In this document: positions 20,995-31,911 of the stretch, piece by piece
How positions within the stretch are numbered: position 1 is the stretch's first letter
Layout: each line of letters starts with the position of its first letter
Source: Heterobasidion occidentale
Lineage: Eukaryota; Basidiomycota; Agaricomycetes; Russulales; Bondarzewiaceae
Assembly (NCBI GenBank): GCA_039111635.1
Contig: JBCAQO010000001.1
Coordinates: forward strand, 2,976,001-3,040,000
Reading direction: 5' to 3'
Length of the DNA stretch: 64,000 bases
Made by a program: the position numbers and the translations under genes
Notes under the pieces: generated by a model
Database searches by the model: none
Told to the model about the DNA's origin: nothing
The model's input: the letters and a program-made list of their open reading frames with translations, nothing else

Positions 20995-22819
20995 TCAGCG
21001 GAATACCCACCAGAGGCCGACGGTGACGCTCACGAGCACGCCGATGGCGCGGAGCACGAGCACGACGATGAGCGCCTTGCGCACGGCGGCGTAGAACGTC
21101 GTCAACGCTGCGCCGGTCCAGTTTATCCTGGGCGCCGGGCGAGCGGGCGAAGAGCGACAGACGGAAAGTAAGAAAGAAAAATGCAAGGCGTGAGATCGAG
21201 ATGAGGGGACGGGGGAACGGAGCACACGTACCGTCTGTCGTTCGTGCCGCCTGCGCGCACGGAGGTCTCCCACCCGCGGATCACCTCGCGGTAGCGCTTT
21301 CCGAACACCCTGGCACACGCAAAAGAAAAACAGGACAGACGCCGTCAGTCGGCCGTCCAGCCAGCGCGCGCGCGCGCGCGAGAAAGGACGGGACGCACCA
21401 GATCCAGAAGTTCACGTCCGGGTACGAGAAGCGCGGGAACACGGCGGTCAAGCTCGGCGGCGCGTTGATCCTCCCCCGCCCGCGGCGCCCGCCCCTGCCC
21501 GACTTGCGGCGGCGCATCCCGCCCGCGTCTGCGCCGCTCCCGTTCCCGCTGGCGCTCCAGACGTCGTAGTCGAGGTCCTCGTCCGCGCCGAGCGGGAGCC
21601 CCGAGACGCCCATGAGCGCGTCGGCGTCCCACGGGGTGAGCGGGGCGCCGGGGGCGGGGGCCATGTAGGCGAGGAGGTCGAGGGTCATGCCGAGCGAGAG
21701 GCCCCAGAGCTTGAGCGCCTGTGGGTGGTGCGGCTGGCGGTGGAGCGCGGCGCGGTAGGGGTGGAGGGCGGTGCCGGACTCGACTTCGAGCGAGCCGCGC
21801 GGGAGGGGCACTTTTTCGGGGCCCGCGGGCGGGCTGGCGTCGAAGGGGGCGGTGGGGGGCGCGAGGACGAGGGCGGGGAACTGCATGCTGCCGACGAGGG
21901 CGCGCATGAGGAGGCGGAGGGCGGTGGAGTGGCGCGGGGCGAGGCGCGAGGCGGCGTCGACGGTCACCGTGGACCAGAGCGGGCCGGGGCAGGGCCCGAT
22001 GACGGACGTCGGGGACGGGAAGAGCGCGGTGAGCGGGATCCAGTGCAGGGACGTCTCGGGGGTCGGGTCCGTGGACGGCTCCGTCGGGGTGAGCTGCAGG
22101 AAGACTGTGGGGAGTGAGCACGTGAGGGACGCGGACAGGAGAGGCGGACGGGGGAGCGAACCATAGGGTGAGAGGATCATGAGAAGGCGCTTGCCGAGCG
22201 AGGTGGTGATCTCGCGGTCGTCGAGCTGGCCGATGCAGGTGTAGTCGGCCTCTGCCAAATCGAGGCCAATCTCCTCCCACGTCTGGCGCATGGCTACGAG
22301 AGGGCGAGGGCGCAGGAGAGGGGTGAGACTAAAACGGCGGACAGTGGGCTCGTGGGGGCGCGCTCACCGGTGTAGAGGCCGCCCTCGTCGCCCTCCTCCA
22401 TCCTGCCGCCGGGGAAGGCGACGTGGGCGTCGCGGGTGTTGGCGTGGGCCTCGGAGGCGTCTGCCTTTGCGCGGCGGAGGAAGAGGATCTCGGGGCGGGC
22501 GGCGGGGTGTTTTACCCAGTCGAGCTCGAAAAAGTCGGTGAGAGAGGGGGGTGCGGCGGGCGGGAGGGCGGGAGGGGCACATTGGGTGGGGGCACGACGC
22601 GGAGGATGAGGGCGACGGCTGCGCGGCGAGGCTCTGGATGGGGCGGGGGTGAGCGGACGGCCGGGTGAGAGGAAGGAGATACGGACGGGTTGGGGGGGAT
22701 GCGATGATCCTTGGGGGCGTGGAGCGGATGCGGCGGAGTGCACGGGAGAGGAGGCCTGTGATGGACTTTGGGTCGCTTGTGGACGACGCGTGCGGGGGAA
22801 TGCTGTCGGTGGTCGACAT
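20995..22819 (-). CDS. Nudix hydrolase (Pcd1/CoA diphosphatase-like) with membrane tail
   Basis: Hydrolase of nucleoside-diphosphate-linked compounds by its Nudix box, GGRMEEGDEGG...AMRQTWEEIGL, split by an intron. The preceding HVAFPGG and FFELDWVKHP...EILFLRRA fit Pcd1/NUDT8-type CoA diphosphatases. The first glutamate of the usual REUXEE motif is Gln (RQTWEE). The C-terminal third has hydrophobic helices (LKLWGLSLGMTLDLLAYM; KALIVVLVLRAIGVLVSVTVGL) and ends GLWWVFR, so it is likely membrane-bound. The start at 22819 is MSTTDSIPPHASS. Two one-base frame changes are needed in the N-terminal part, at G/C runs near 22692-22717 and 22560-22600. Confidence 0.75.
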
Positions 22820-22926
22820 CGTGCTCGTCCAAGCTCGCAGCGGTCTCTCAGTCCCCGTCCAGTCTGTCTGCATCCGCGACCCCGCAACCCCGCACCTCCA
22901 ATCATCAACCGCGTGCCACCCCGCAT

Positions 22927-23009
22927 GGCGCTATAGTGTAGTGGTTATCACTCAGGATTCTGACTGCTCCTATGTTCCTGGAACCCAGGTTCGAGCCCTG
23001 GTAGCGCCT
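22927..23009 (+). tRNA. tRNA-Gln (CTG anticodon), with intron
   Basis: Acceptor arms GGCGCTA and TAGCGCC pair perfectly. The D arm is GTGTAGTGGTTATCAC. The anticodon stem is CAGGA/TCCTG with loop TTCTGA, giving anticodon CTG (Gln, codon CAG). The T arm is CCAGG-TTCGAGC-CCTGG. About 11 bases between position 37 and the 3' anticodon stem are a short intron at the canonical place. A T5 run follows at 23013-23017 as the likely Pol III terminator. Confidence 0.92.
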
Positions 23010-23086
23010 CATCTTTTTGCAATCCCGCCGAGAGAGCCAAACACGTTGGCGTTCAGAATCACCTACCAAGTAATATGTACTACGTC

Positions 23087-24692
23087 CTATAATTCAGCCC
23101 ACCCTGCATCTCCCTCGTCTCCGCCGCTCAACACCGTCAGGACCACCATGATCGCCCCCGCACCGACCCTCAGCCCGAACCCGTGATACAGCTGCCCCAG
23201 CCCGGTGCCTCTCCACCAGCTGCTCTCTCCCGCCTCCTCCCGCCCTCGCTCCTCCACCCCGCTCTCCCTGCTCTTGCCCTTGTCCCGCCGCCTCGCCCCC
23301 CGCCGCCGCTCGATCGGCAAGTCAGACCGCTCCTCCGTCACGATGTGCCACAGCGCGTCCACCACCCCGTTGTACGGCGCCGGCCGCGTCTCCACGCACG
23401 TCCGCATCCGCACCGCCCGCCCCCGCGGCTGCACCTGCAGCCGCCGCCGCACCGTCTCGAACGGCATGCTCGCCAGCAGCCCCACGCAGCTGCTCGCCAG
23501 CTCCACCATGCCCCACGTCACCGGGTGCGTGTCCGCCGAGATCGCAGCGCTCCCGAACACCCGCGCCGCCAGGATCGGCGGCAGCGCGATCGCGATCAGC
23601 GGCCGCAGCGCGCTGTCGAGCAGCGCCGGCACGAGCAGGTGCGGGTGCAGGTACATCCCGCGCAGCCCGCCCTCGTCCCGCGCGATTTTTTGCAGCGCGT
23701 CCAGCGGCCCGCTGTACGTCCGGTGCCGCTGCGTGAACGACTGCACGATCAGCCGCGTGCGCACCAGGTCCAGCGGGGAGAGGAGGAAGCCCGTGATCAT
23801 CTGCGAGGCGACGGGGAGCAGCAGCGAGGACGTCCGGCTGGGGAATGCGTACGGCGACGCCGTCGCGGGTGCGAACGTCGCCTCGAGAGCGCCGTGGATG
23901 AGCGGCTGGAGCGTCGACGAGAGGAATTCGGCGAAGCATGCCGTCAATAGTCCTGTGTGCGGTTTCGCATCGCCGTCAGTCGCGCGATCTGCATGTCTGC
24001 GCCCCGCGCACCTTTCCACAGAGCGAGCCATCCCTCGCTGCGAAACCGCCCCACCCGCTTGATCATGCCCCACACGCCGTCCGCGCTGCCGACCGGGATG
24101 ATGTACTCCGGCTGCGTGCCCTCCTCGAGCAGGCTCCTGCGCATCACGTACCCCTGCTCGTCCGCCGGGCGCTGGGCGGGGTACCGCGCCGAGCTGCCAG
24201 GATCCGCGAAATACGACTCCGAGTCCTCGCCCGACTCGTCGCTGAGCTGCAGAGCGCCGTCAGCCACGCACGTCCCGACGCGCAGCGCGCACACGTGGGC
24301 GGCGGACGCACCTCTTCCTCGGCGGCGGCGGCGGCGGCGTCCTCCTCGGGAGGCTCGTCGCCCGCATCGCGCGGGACCCACTGCACCTGCAGCAGGCACT
24401 TGCCGACCTCCCACGGCATCGCGATCGCCGTCGTCGCGTACTGCAGGACCGCGCTCGCCACGAGCGTCTTGAGGAGCAGCACCACGTCTGCGCCGCCGGG
24501 CTCCGTGAGCCCCGGCGAGAGCTCGAAGATGGAGTTTGGCGCGGGCCGCGAGGAGAAGGTGTAGGACGGCGCGGAGACGCTTGGGGCCGCGGGAGGCGCC
24601 GGAGAGGATCCGTTTGGGCTGGGCGGGGGCACGAACGTCCATGGGGTCGATGAGGTGCCGTAGAGGTCCCGCAAGGAGGACGGGCTACTCAT
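23087..24692 (-). CDS. UGO1: Ugo1-like mitochondrial carrier-family protein
   Basis: Modified mitochondrial carrier protein of the outer membrane, by family part of the mitochondrial fusion machinery (with Fzo1 and Mgm1). About 490 residues. The start MSSPSSLRDLYG and the first block (VVLLLKTLVASAVLQYATTAIAMPWEVGKCLLQVQWVP) are typical of fungal Ugo1. One clear carrier-like signature is SPLDLVRTRLIVQ, with a second degenerate one, MPFETVRRRLQVQPRG. An acidic Ala/Glu segment and LSDESGEDSESYF separate the repeats. Two introns fit (about 24253-24312 and 23951-24012). A charged insert (ERRRGARRRDKGKSRE) precedes the last helix. Confidence 0.85.
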
Positions 24693-25481
24693 GATGGGCG
24701 GTCAGATGAGCCAGCGTCACTACTTGTAAAAACAGATTCAGAAGAAGTTGTGAGAAAGAGGGGTGTTGGGGTCGGTCTGGAGACCGTGCGTTGTGTGGGT
24801 GTAAGTAGAGTGGTTTGTCGAGAGAGACAAGGAGGTTGTTCCACTGTGGCGGTCACCGGCTTGCAAGCCAGTGCCGAGAGGTGCCGAGCCTTCCGTGACG
24901 TCCACGGGCGCTTGTCAGGCGTTTCCTCCGCTGTTCCTTCTCAGCTTTCTTCGTTTGCACCTTCCGATACAGCATCAAGAGGCATCAAGTTATTCTGGAT
25001 AGGATATAGTTCTCTAATCTTGTGCTGACCTAGCAGCCATCAAAGTTTCGACCAGCAGCCTTGGACCAATTGACTGCAGGCTTTGCGGCCTCGATTAGAA
25101 ATGTCGATATCTTTGCATTTAAATCCAAAAATCTCAGCTGGAGTTTATCTTAACGGGGCATCGAGCCCAACTCTTGCCTTATGCCATGCTGTTAAAGCAG
25201 CTCAACATAACCCTTCGGTCTTTTTATCCTCAAACTGACGCTTTTTCAAAACGCCCAGACAGCCGTGACTTCTATCTGGCGGTCCTCGACCCCCATTTAC
25301 GACTTTTATTCTTGACTGACCTAGTCTGAAACTGCAGCTTGTCCATATAAACCTCTCCTGATCCCCTAGTTTCTCCAAGAGACGTTTACTTCGTACCATC
25401 TCTTTCCTGCTCCCCGAGCACTTCTACACTTGCCTAAACCTTCTATTTTCACACTCTCCTCACGCTATCTCATCCACCACC
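24693..25481. other. Divergent intergenic, UGO1 / repeat protein
   Basis: About 790 bp, AT-richer than flanking genes, with ATTTAAAT at 25117-25124. It should hold both promoters. No gene seen. Confidence 0.5.
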
Positions 25482-27085
25482 ATGCTATCCACCTTATCCT
25501 ACCGCGTCCCCTTGTCGATGCTTCAAAACACCGACCTCGAGGACCGCGCCGGGCGCGCTCCGTGGTCCTCCTCCCTCTCTCTGCACCCGCACCCCTCCAA
25601 GCCCGAGATCACAGACACCGTCCAGCTCGAGGGGCGCACCTTCCTCCTCCGCCTCGCCCCCGACTCGCAGCGCCTCGTCATCCGCGAGCGCGGCGCCGCC
25701 CCCGCGCCCGACGAGATCTTCCACCCCACCGACCCATGGTGCCTCGCCGGCTTCGCGCTCTCCGACGTCAGCGCCGCGATGCGCGCGCTCGCCAAGGCCG
25801 ACAGGGCGCTCCGCCGCCGCGTCGTGCATGCGCGCGCACAGGCCCTCTGCAGACTCCCGGGCCTCGTCCCGCCCATGGCCGTTCCGCGCCCTGGGCCGCC
25901 TCCCTCTGTGCCCAAGACCCCCGCGCACAGGCCCGCGCCGCTGAAGATAACGCCGCGCTTCGTGCTGGCCTCGATTGCCCTGCAGCGCGCAGAAGCAGCG
26001 CGCACCGCGCCCGCGTCCGCGTCTCCCGTCCTCGCCGAGGAGGCTCGCGAGGAGCCGGGTTCGCCCGTCGAGGACGTCGACATGTCGGGTTGGAGCGCGA
26101 GCTGCAGCCTGAGCGATGCGCGGGAGGAGTGGCTGGCGGCGGAGGAGGATGACGAGACGCCCGTCGTCGACGATCTGGCCACGACGGTGGGCGACGCAGC
26201 GCTCGATGCCATGGAAATCGACATCGTGCAGGCCGTCCAAGAGGACGAGGGGTGCGATATGGAGGTAGACCCCACGGCGGCCGAAGACGCGCGCGACGCC
26301 ATGGAGGTGGAGGACATGCTGACCGTCAAAGAGGACGCAGAGGACGCGTTCGAAGTGGAGTGACGTTCTGGAGCTGCAGCCTGAGCCTGGAAGATGCGCG
26401 GCGCGAGTGGCTTCTCGAGGACGGTGCCCCCGGTTCTGTTGCTGAAAAGGACGAGGAGCCGGAGCCGGAGGTGGACCTTACGTTCTGGAGCGCCAGTCAT
26501 AGCTTGGAGGACGCGCGACAGGAGCTGCTGCCGCGGGGGGGAGCTGGCATCCCAACCGAGAGCGAAGCCTGGTCTGCGCGCCGGAACATGAGGTTCCCAT
26601 TGGTCATCGAAGAATCCGCGCTGCTCTCAGAGGACCAGCACGACGAGTTCGAGGTGCAGAACATGTTGGTCCGCAGTATCGAGGAGGACGAGTGGAGCGA
26701 TGAGGGGATTCGACGCCGCGCGTGCTGCAGAGGGAGAGATGCCGGACTGTGCGGGTGCGTTTCTTTCGGAGGACGAGATTGAGGAGCTCGAGGTGGAACT
26801 GCTCGTGACGGCTGCAGAGGAGCAGGATGAAGAGGAGCAGCGCATGGAGGACGTGGAGGAGAACATGGAGGAGGAGGAGAGTATGGAGGACGTGGAGGCG
26901 GTAAAACAGGTGGCGAAGGTCAGTATCCAACACCACGAGGACGAGTGCACTTTCGACCTGGAGAGTCCTTCGTTCTACGACTGGGAAACCTACACCCCGT
27001 TCCGGACGAGGAGTGGATGATGCCGCAGCTGTCCGCGTTCCAGACGCTCGAGGCCGAACGCGGTCCGTACTACTCCTACTTCTGA
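25482..27085 (+). CDS. Unrecognised acidic protein with W-S-x-S-x-S-L repeat
   Basis: I do not recognise this gene. It begins MLSTLSYRVPLSMLQNTD and has an N-terminal region with DEIFHPTDPWCLAGFALSD, then becomes strongly acidic (Glu/Asp/Met-rich). A motif recurs three times: GWSASCSLSDAREEWL, TFWSCSLSLEDARREWL and TFWSASHSLEDARQELL. The second and third copies are in another frame, reached by adding one base near 26357-26362. The frame returns near 26700-26712, and a further +1 near 26996-27000 gives DEEWMMPQLSAFQTLEAERG and the stop at 27083-27085. The repeats argue that all segments are one coding sequence with indel errors or a decaying gene. No introns and no membrane segments are evident. 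Confidence 0.5.
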
Positions 27086-27283
27086 GGAGGCGCTTGGGGA
27101 CGTCTTGGGGAGGGGTTTCTGAGCATGTGGAGGTCGGGATCCTGATCGCGACGGGAGCTTGGCTGACTGTGTGAGGGTTCTGAGCCTCTCAGCACGTCGA
27201 GGTAGGTATCGGCAGTTTTCTGGGAACGATTGGACGCAGGTATACCCGTGTTTCTCTTCTCTCTCTCTCGTTCTCGTTCGTTC

Positions 27284-27344
<61 letters not shown>

Positions 27345-29123
27345 GTTTCATCTCTCTCTCTCTATTTTCTCGTTCTCTCTCTCTTTCTCGTTTTCATTCT
27401 CCCTCTCTCTCTTTTCTCTCTTTTCTCTCTCTCGTTCTCGTTCTCGTTTGCTCTCTCTCTTTCTCTTTCTCGCTCTCGTTCTCTCTCTCGTTCTCGTTCT
27501 CTTTCTCTTTCTCTCTCCCTCTCCCTTTCTCGTTCTCTCTCTCTTTCTCGTTCTCATCCTCTCTCTCTCTCTTTTCTCTCTCTCTCTCGTTCTCATTCTC
27601 TCTTAATCTCTTACTCTCTTTACTCTCTTTACTCTCTTTACTCTCTTTACTCTCTTTACTCTCTTTACTCTCTTTACTCTCTTTACTCTCTTTACTCTCT
27701 TACTCTCTTTACTCTCTTTACTCTCTTTACTCTCTTTACTCTCTTTACTCTCTTTACTCTCTTTACTCTCTTACTCTCTTACTCTCTTTACTCTCTTTAC
27801 TCTCTTTACTCTCTTTACTCCCTTTACTCTCTTTCTCTCTCTTCTTTCTTTCTTTCTTTCTTCTTATTCTTTCTTTCTTTTCTTTTCTTTTCTTTTCTTT
27901 CTCTCTCTTCTTTCTTTCTCTCATTTCTCTCATTTCTCTCTTCCTCTCTTCCTCTCTTTTTTTATTATGCACGTATGGAAAATCTGGGTATTCAAGGTGA
28001 TAGGATCACGAACTGTTCTCTGCCCTTTTCGGTGATATCATCTGGCTCTGGCCGGTTGGATGTTGTCATAGACGGGGGTAATTGACATGGGTTGTGCTTC
28101 CATGTCGAGTCCGAGGTAAGCCGCACTGCTTTTCCGCCCTACGAGCGACAGCTGACACTCCGTTGCTTGTCAGTTCTAAGTGGTTGATATGTCGACCCGA
28201 AGTGTTTTCTTCTCTCTTTAGGTGGTGCCTGGTTCTGGCCGGAGCTTCAGATGCCATCGTGGACGAGAGTCAGAAGACATGGGATGCTCGTGAATACCAA
28301 ATCAAGGTCGGTGAATAATCATTTTAGATGTCGTTTTGAGTGCTGACCTACTTCGACGCTCTAGTATTCCATGCTAATCTTTTTTTTCCTGTTCACCTCC
28401 TCCTTTGTTCTTGTTTTTCCCATCGCGTCTCCATCAAGGACAGATTGCCTCTGCCGGACGACCATGGCAGAGTTTTGTATCTTGTAAATCCCATTCGTGG
28501 ACAGTGATAGACGAGCTCAGACTGCTTTATGTTGTGCAAATCGATTTGTATACTCCTTCGTTCCTGTATCCTGTTTCCCGCATCCTGTATCACTTGCATT
28601 GTCTGTCAGCATTGAGTAGCTTCATGCTCTTCCATGTATCCGATTCACTGAACCAATTGTTGGATATCTTCTTGATTCATTCATCTTTTCGTCGAGTGTA
28701 CATTTCTGATTACAGACCATAAGTACAAGGCAGAATACCACTGCGTGACCTATGCGATTATTTCTATTCACGCGATCGCTCTCAATCGGTCGAAAGTTGC
28801 TGTCAAGTCTGCGCCAGGAGATCGGAGGAGATGTTCGCGGGGCCCCAATACCAACCGACGGCGCGATGTCGGCGCCGTACCGACCGCATCCGCCGATGGA
28901 GACGGTTGCTCAGTTGAAGATTTGATTCCTACTACTGTCCTTTGTGCCAGTTTACTCCTCCTTTTCTCCCTTCTTCTACACACAGACAGGTCTCTGTGGC
29001 TTCTTCTCGACAGGCTCGAATTAGCTTTCTTTCAGCCTTCCGTCACAACCTGGTCGTTGTTCATTATTTCTTGTAATTGCTTCCTACGTCGTCTTCTAAG
29101 CTGCTTTCCGGAGTTATCTTGAA
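27086..29123. other. Long intergenic region with microsatellites
   Basis: Two kilobases without a supportable gene. The first part is the CT tract below. From 28.0 to 29.1 kb the sequence is AT-richer with only short open frames, and probably includes the promoter and leader of the next gene. Confidence 0.5.
27265..27970. repeat. 700 bp pyrimidine satellite: (CT)n, then (TTTACTCTC)n
   Basis: Starts with CT-rich runs and a long (CT)n block (about 27289-27340). It continues as mixed CT/TCGTTC units, then a 9 bp TTTACTCTC minisatellite of more than 20 copies at about 27605-27835, and ends in CTTT runs. The plus strand is almost free of purines except the A in the 9-mer and scattered G. The long open frames across it are low-complexity Ser/Leu/Phe artefacts. 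Confidence 0.93.
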
Positions 29124-30125
29124 ATGGCCAGCATGTACACCACTACGCAGCCCCAGAGGACGCCTTCCGACATCCTCCTGGTGAGGGTTTTGCTTGCTTC
29201 CGATATTTTAGCTTCCCTAACATGTTGTTCAGTATCTTTCTCGCAAGCAGCCGCCTCCCGTGTTGCCTTACGAGCTTCATGGCCATGTAAGCATCTCATC
29301 ATCTTTCCTCAGCCCATCTCCTCACTCCTCCTAGGTTTCCCCGGATGCTTGGGCGACCCGTATCCCCAATCTGACAAACCTCGCCTCTCGGTATTCTTAT
29401 CCTGTCTTCGAAGGTTGCTGGATGTTGGCCGCTTTCTTGTGAGTCCATAGTAAGATCGCACTGTCCAAAAACATCTGAACCTCCTTCCCTCCCCAGTGCC
29501 TCTATTGTGGTTCCAACAGCCGTCTATCCCGTCATCTTTCGCGCCATGTCCAAGGACCACCGCCGCCCAGGCGATCGTGAAGGACCATTCTTCCAGGCCC
29601 GTGCAATCTCATTCGCCGTTTTCATTGGAATCATGCTCTTCTTCTACGTTCCTCTCTTCATATGGAAGTATAATGGCCAAAGTCGTGCGAATGCCATGGT
29701 CAAACGCTGGGCCGATGACGATCTGCGCATGAAAGGCCCCAGCGCATTCATACCGAAGTGGAAAGTCAGCATGCCGGGAGTGTTCACGATGAGCACTGTA
29801 CGTCAACAAATTTGGTTGCAGACTTGATTCAGGGAACCTCGGCCTAACGTGTGAATTTCGCAGAAACTGAAGGTGTCTTTACCTCCTAACCAAATGGCTA
29901 CAAACTTCCACCCGGCTGCCTACCTCCCATCTGTAAGCATCAACTTCGTTTCCGTCTGATCAAATAGTATGCCTGACTACTATACAGTGGATCAATGGAC
30001 CAGTAGATGCACAGGCTGCGCCTGCCTACAATTCGTATCAAAACTTGGGACCTGGCATGCCGCCTAATCTCGGAGAGGTTCCGCTCTACTCTGAGAAGTA
30101 TCGCTTTGACGACGTCAAAGTTTGA
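29124..30125 (+). CDS. Small two-helix membrane protein, function unknown
   Basis: Not recognised by name. Spliced product of about 220 residues: MASMYTTTQPQRTPSDILL, YLSRKQPPPVLPYELHGH, SPDAWATRIPNLTNLASRY, then helix 1 (GCWMLAAFL...VPTAVYPVIF) and helix 2 (FAVFIGIMLFFYVPLFIW). Then come KRWADDDLRMKGPSAFIPKW and the end NLGEVPLYSEKYRFDDVKV. Five introns of about 48-65 nt all start GT, end AG and keep frame, which strongly supports a real gene. The charged loop between the helices and the soluble tail suggest a small integral membrane protein, but the compartment cannot be told. Confidence 0.75.
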
Positions 30126-30514
30126 TGATATCAGGGCTGCTCCCGGTTTTTGGACATACATAAGCAAGGCAAGGACTCCGCAGGGACATACTCTGGACAG
30201 TATAGTAGGTAGAGCTTTGGATGCCAGGGACGGTAGGCGCACATCAGAACGGACCTGAGGAATTCGTTGGATACCATTTTCTTCCAACTGTAGCGCATCA
30301 TTCAATTGCTGGATATTCTTCCCTTTCCGACAGCTCTTTCTATATATATATCTTTATTTTTCTCCTCAAAGCGATGGTGTTGCCAGTGATTGAGGTTTCC
30401 ATCGACAAGTTGATTCAAGTGTCTTGCTGTCAACCCAACTAAGTTTACTGTCCGCGCCCTTACTTTCGACAACCCATGAATGGGGTTAGGGCTTGTACCC
30501 CTTGACATGCAACT
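30126..30514. other. Intergenic, tandem genes
   Basis: About 390 bp between the membrane-protein stop and the MTQ2 start, AT-rich with a (TA)n patch near 30341-30350. No gene seen. Confidence 0.5.
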
Positions 30515-31513
30515 ATGATTCCAACACCAGACACGTCTCATCTGACAAGATCTGACTTTGAGCACGTCTACGAACCGGCAGGTATGTCATAGTCTGAATA
30601 AATCGCCCAGCGCATCTTTGAGACTACAATTGCAGAGGATACATTTCTCCTGCTGGATGCACTCGAGCAGGATGCACAGGCTCTCAGGGACCTCAAACCT
30701 CGCATATGCCTTGAAATTGGGTGCGTACGATCGTCCATATTTCGTTGAAAGGACATTCACATAACAAATTGTTCAGATCTGGCTCTGGGTGTGTGTCCGG
30801 TTTTATTGGCACCATCTTGGGTCCTTCAAATGCCCGTACGTCTTCTTGTTTTCCCTCTCGGTGCTTTGCTCAGCGTGAACTTGGCAGTCTACCTCTGCAC
30901 CGATGTCAACCCTCAGGCATCTCGCTGTACACTTCTCACAGGGAACCAAAATAAGGTGAGCCGTTGTCTCGTCTGTCTTCACCTGTTCAAACTAATATTT
31001 CAGTGGTATCTGACACCTAGTAGATCCCGCTCGACTCTATTACCGCATACTTGACACAGCCATTATCATATCGCCTCGCTCGCTCTGTCGACATCCTTGT
31101 CTTCAACCCCCCTTACGTACCTACTTTCGATGAGGAGGCTGATGTAGCACAGTATCGAGCCGATATTGCAGGCTCGTGGGCAGGCGGTGAGGATGGCATG
31201 CGAGTGACGGATCATTTGCTTGGGCAGGTGGAGGTTAGTCCTTTCTTGAGCTAATGTATCTGAGGACACAGCTTAGGGCAAAGGCTCCTCGTTCAGGAGC
31301 TTCTATCTTCACAAGGTCGTTTCTACCTTGTGGCCGTAAAGCAAAACAATATTCCTGAGATACAAGCGCGTATGCAAGAAATACACGGCCTGCGTAGTGA
31401 GGTAAAATCGTGATCCTGTAGCCTTCTCAATATGTACTGACTCGAGTCTCCAGATTGTGATACAACGGCGGGCAGGCCGCGAGCATCTCTTCATCATCCG
31501 TTTCTCCCGATAA
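30515..31513 (+). CDS. MTQ2: eRF1 glutamine methyltransferase (Mtq2/HemK2)
   Basis: S-adenosylmethionine-dependent methyltransferase that modifies the GGQ glutamine of translation release factor eRF1, working with Trm112. The start is [32 protein letters not shown]. SAM-binding motif I is CLEIGSGSGCVSGFI, the acidic motif LCTDVNP, and the catalytic motif DILVFNPPYVPT (NPPY). Later come GRFYLVAVKQNNIPEIQ and the end EHLFIIRFSR. Seven exons with introns of about 50-65 nt restore this order. Length (about 225 residues) is normal for the family. Confidence 0.93.
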
Positions 31514-31911
31514 CATATGGACAAGAGGACGGATTTTTGTCGCTCCGTGACATTGGCTCAACCTCACATAAAATCCAGCGCTGTCGGTTCTCAGTCGGGT
31601 TATACTATCGAGTGAGTCGCAAACAAAAAACGAGAAATTATATATTGTTAGTACAGAAGAAAGAGAATGCAGAGAAATACAGCTAGAAGTCCGAGGACAG
31701 AGGCTATGGCATGGCCGAAAAGAAAATAAACAAAAAAAATGACCAAAAAATTATGGACAAACCCCATTACGGCGACGCCCTTCGCAGGCGTCACTGCTCG
31801 GTCCTACCATATTTTATGTTCAAAGAGATATGGATGTCAAAGAGAGATTGTGATGGCGTACGACTAAGATAGAAGGGAGAAATGAAGGGAGCAGAGTCGC
31901 CGATCCAACAA
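31514..31911. other. Convergent intergenic, MTQ2 / tricalbin
   Basis: About 400 bp, AT-rich, between two stop codons. No gene seen. Confidence 0.5.

Noticed and set aside
20127..21010. Minus-strand open frames of 235-249 codons after NPL4
   Set aside because: They cross the ACAGGG satellite and lack any recognisable domain; the neighbouring gene models leave this as 3' intergenic sequence.
27159..28085. 308-codon open frame in the CT satellite
   Set aside because: Almost wholly repeat-derived; stop codons cannot occur in CT-only DNA, so the open frame means nothing.
28000..29120. A gene between the satellite and the membrane protein
   Set aside because: Only short frames without conserved motifs or paired splice sites were found.
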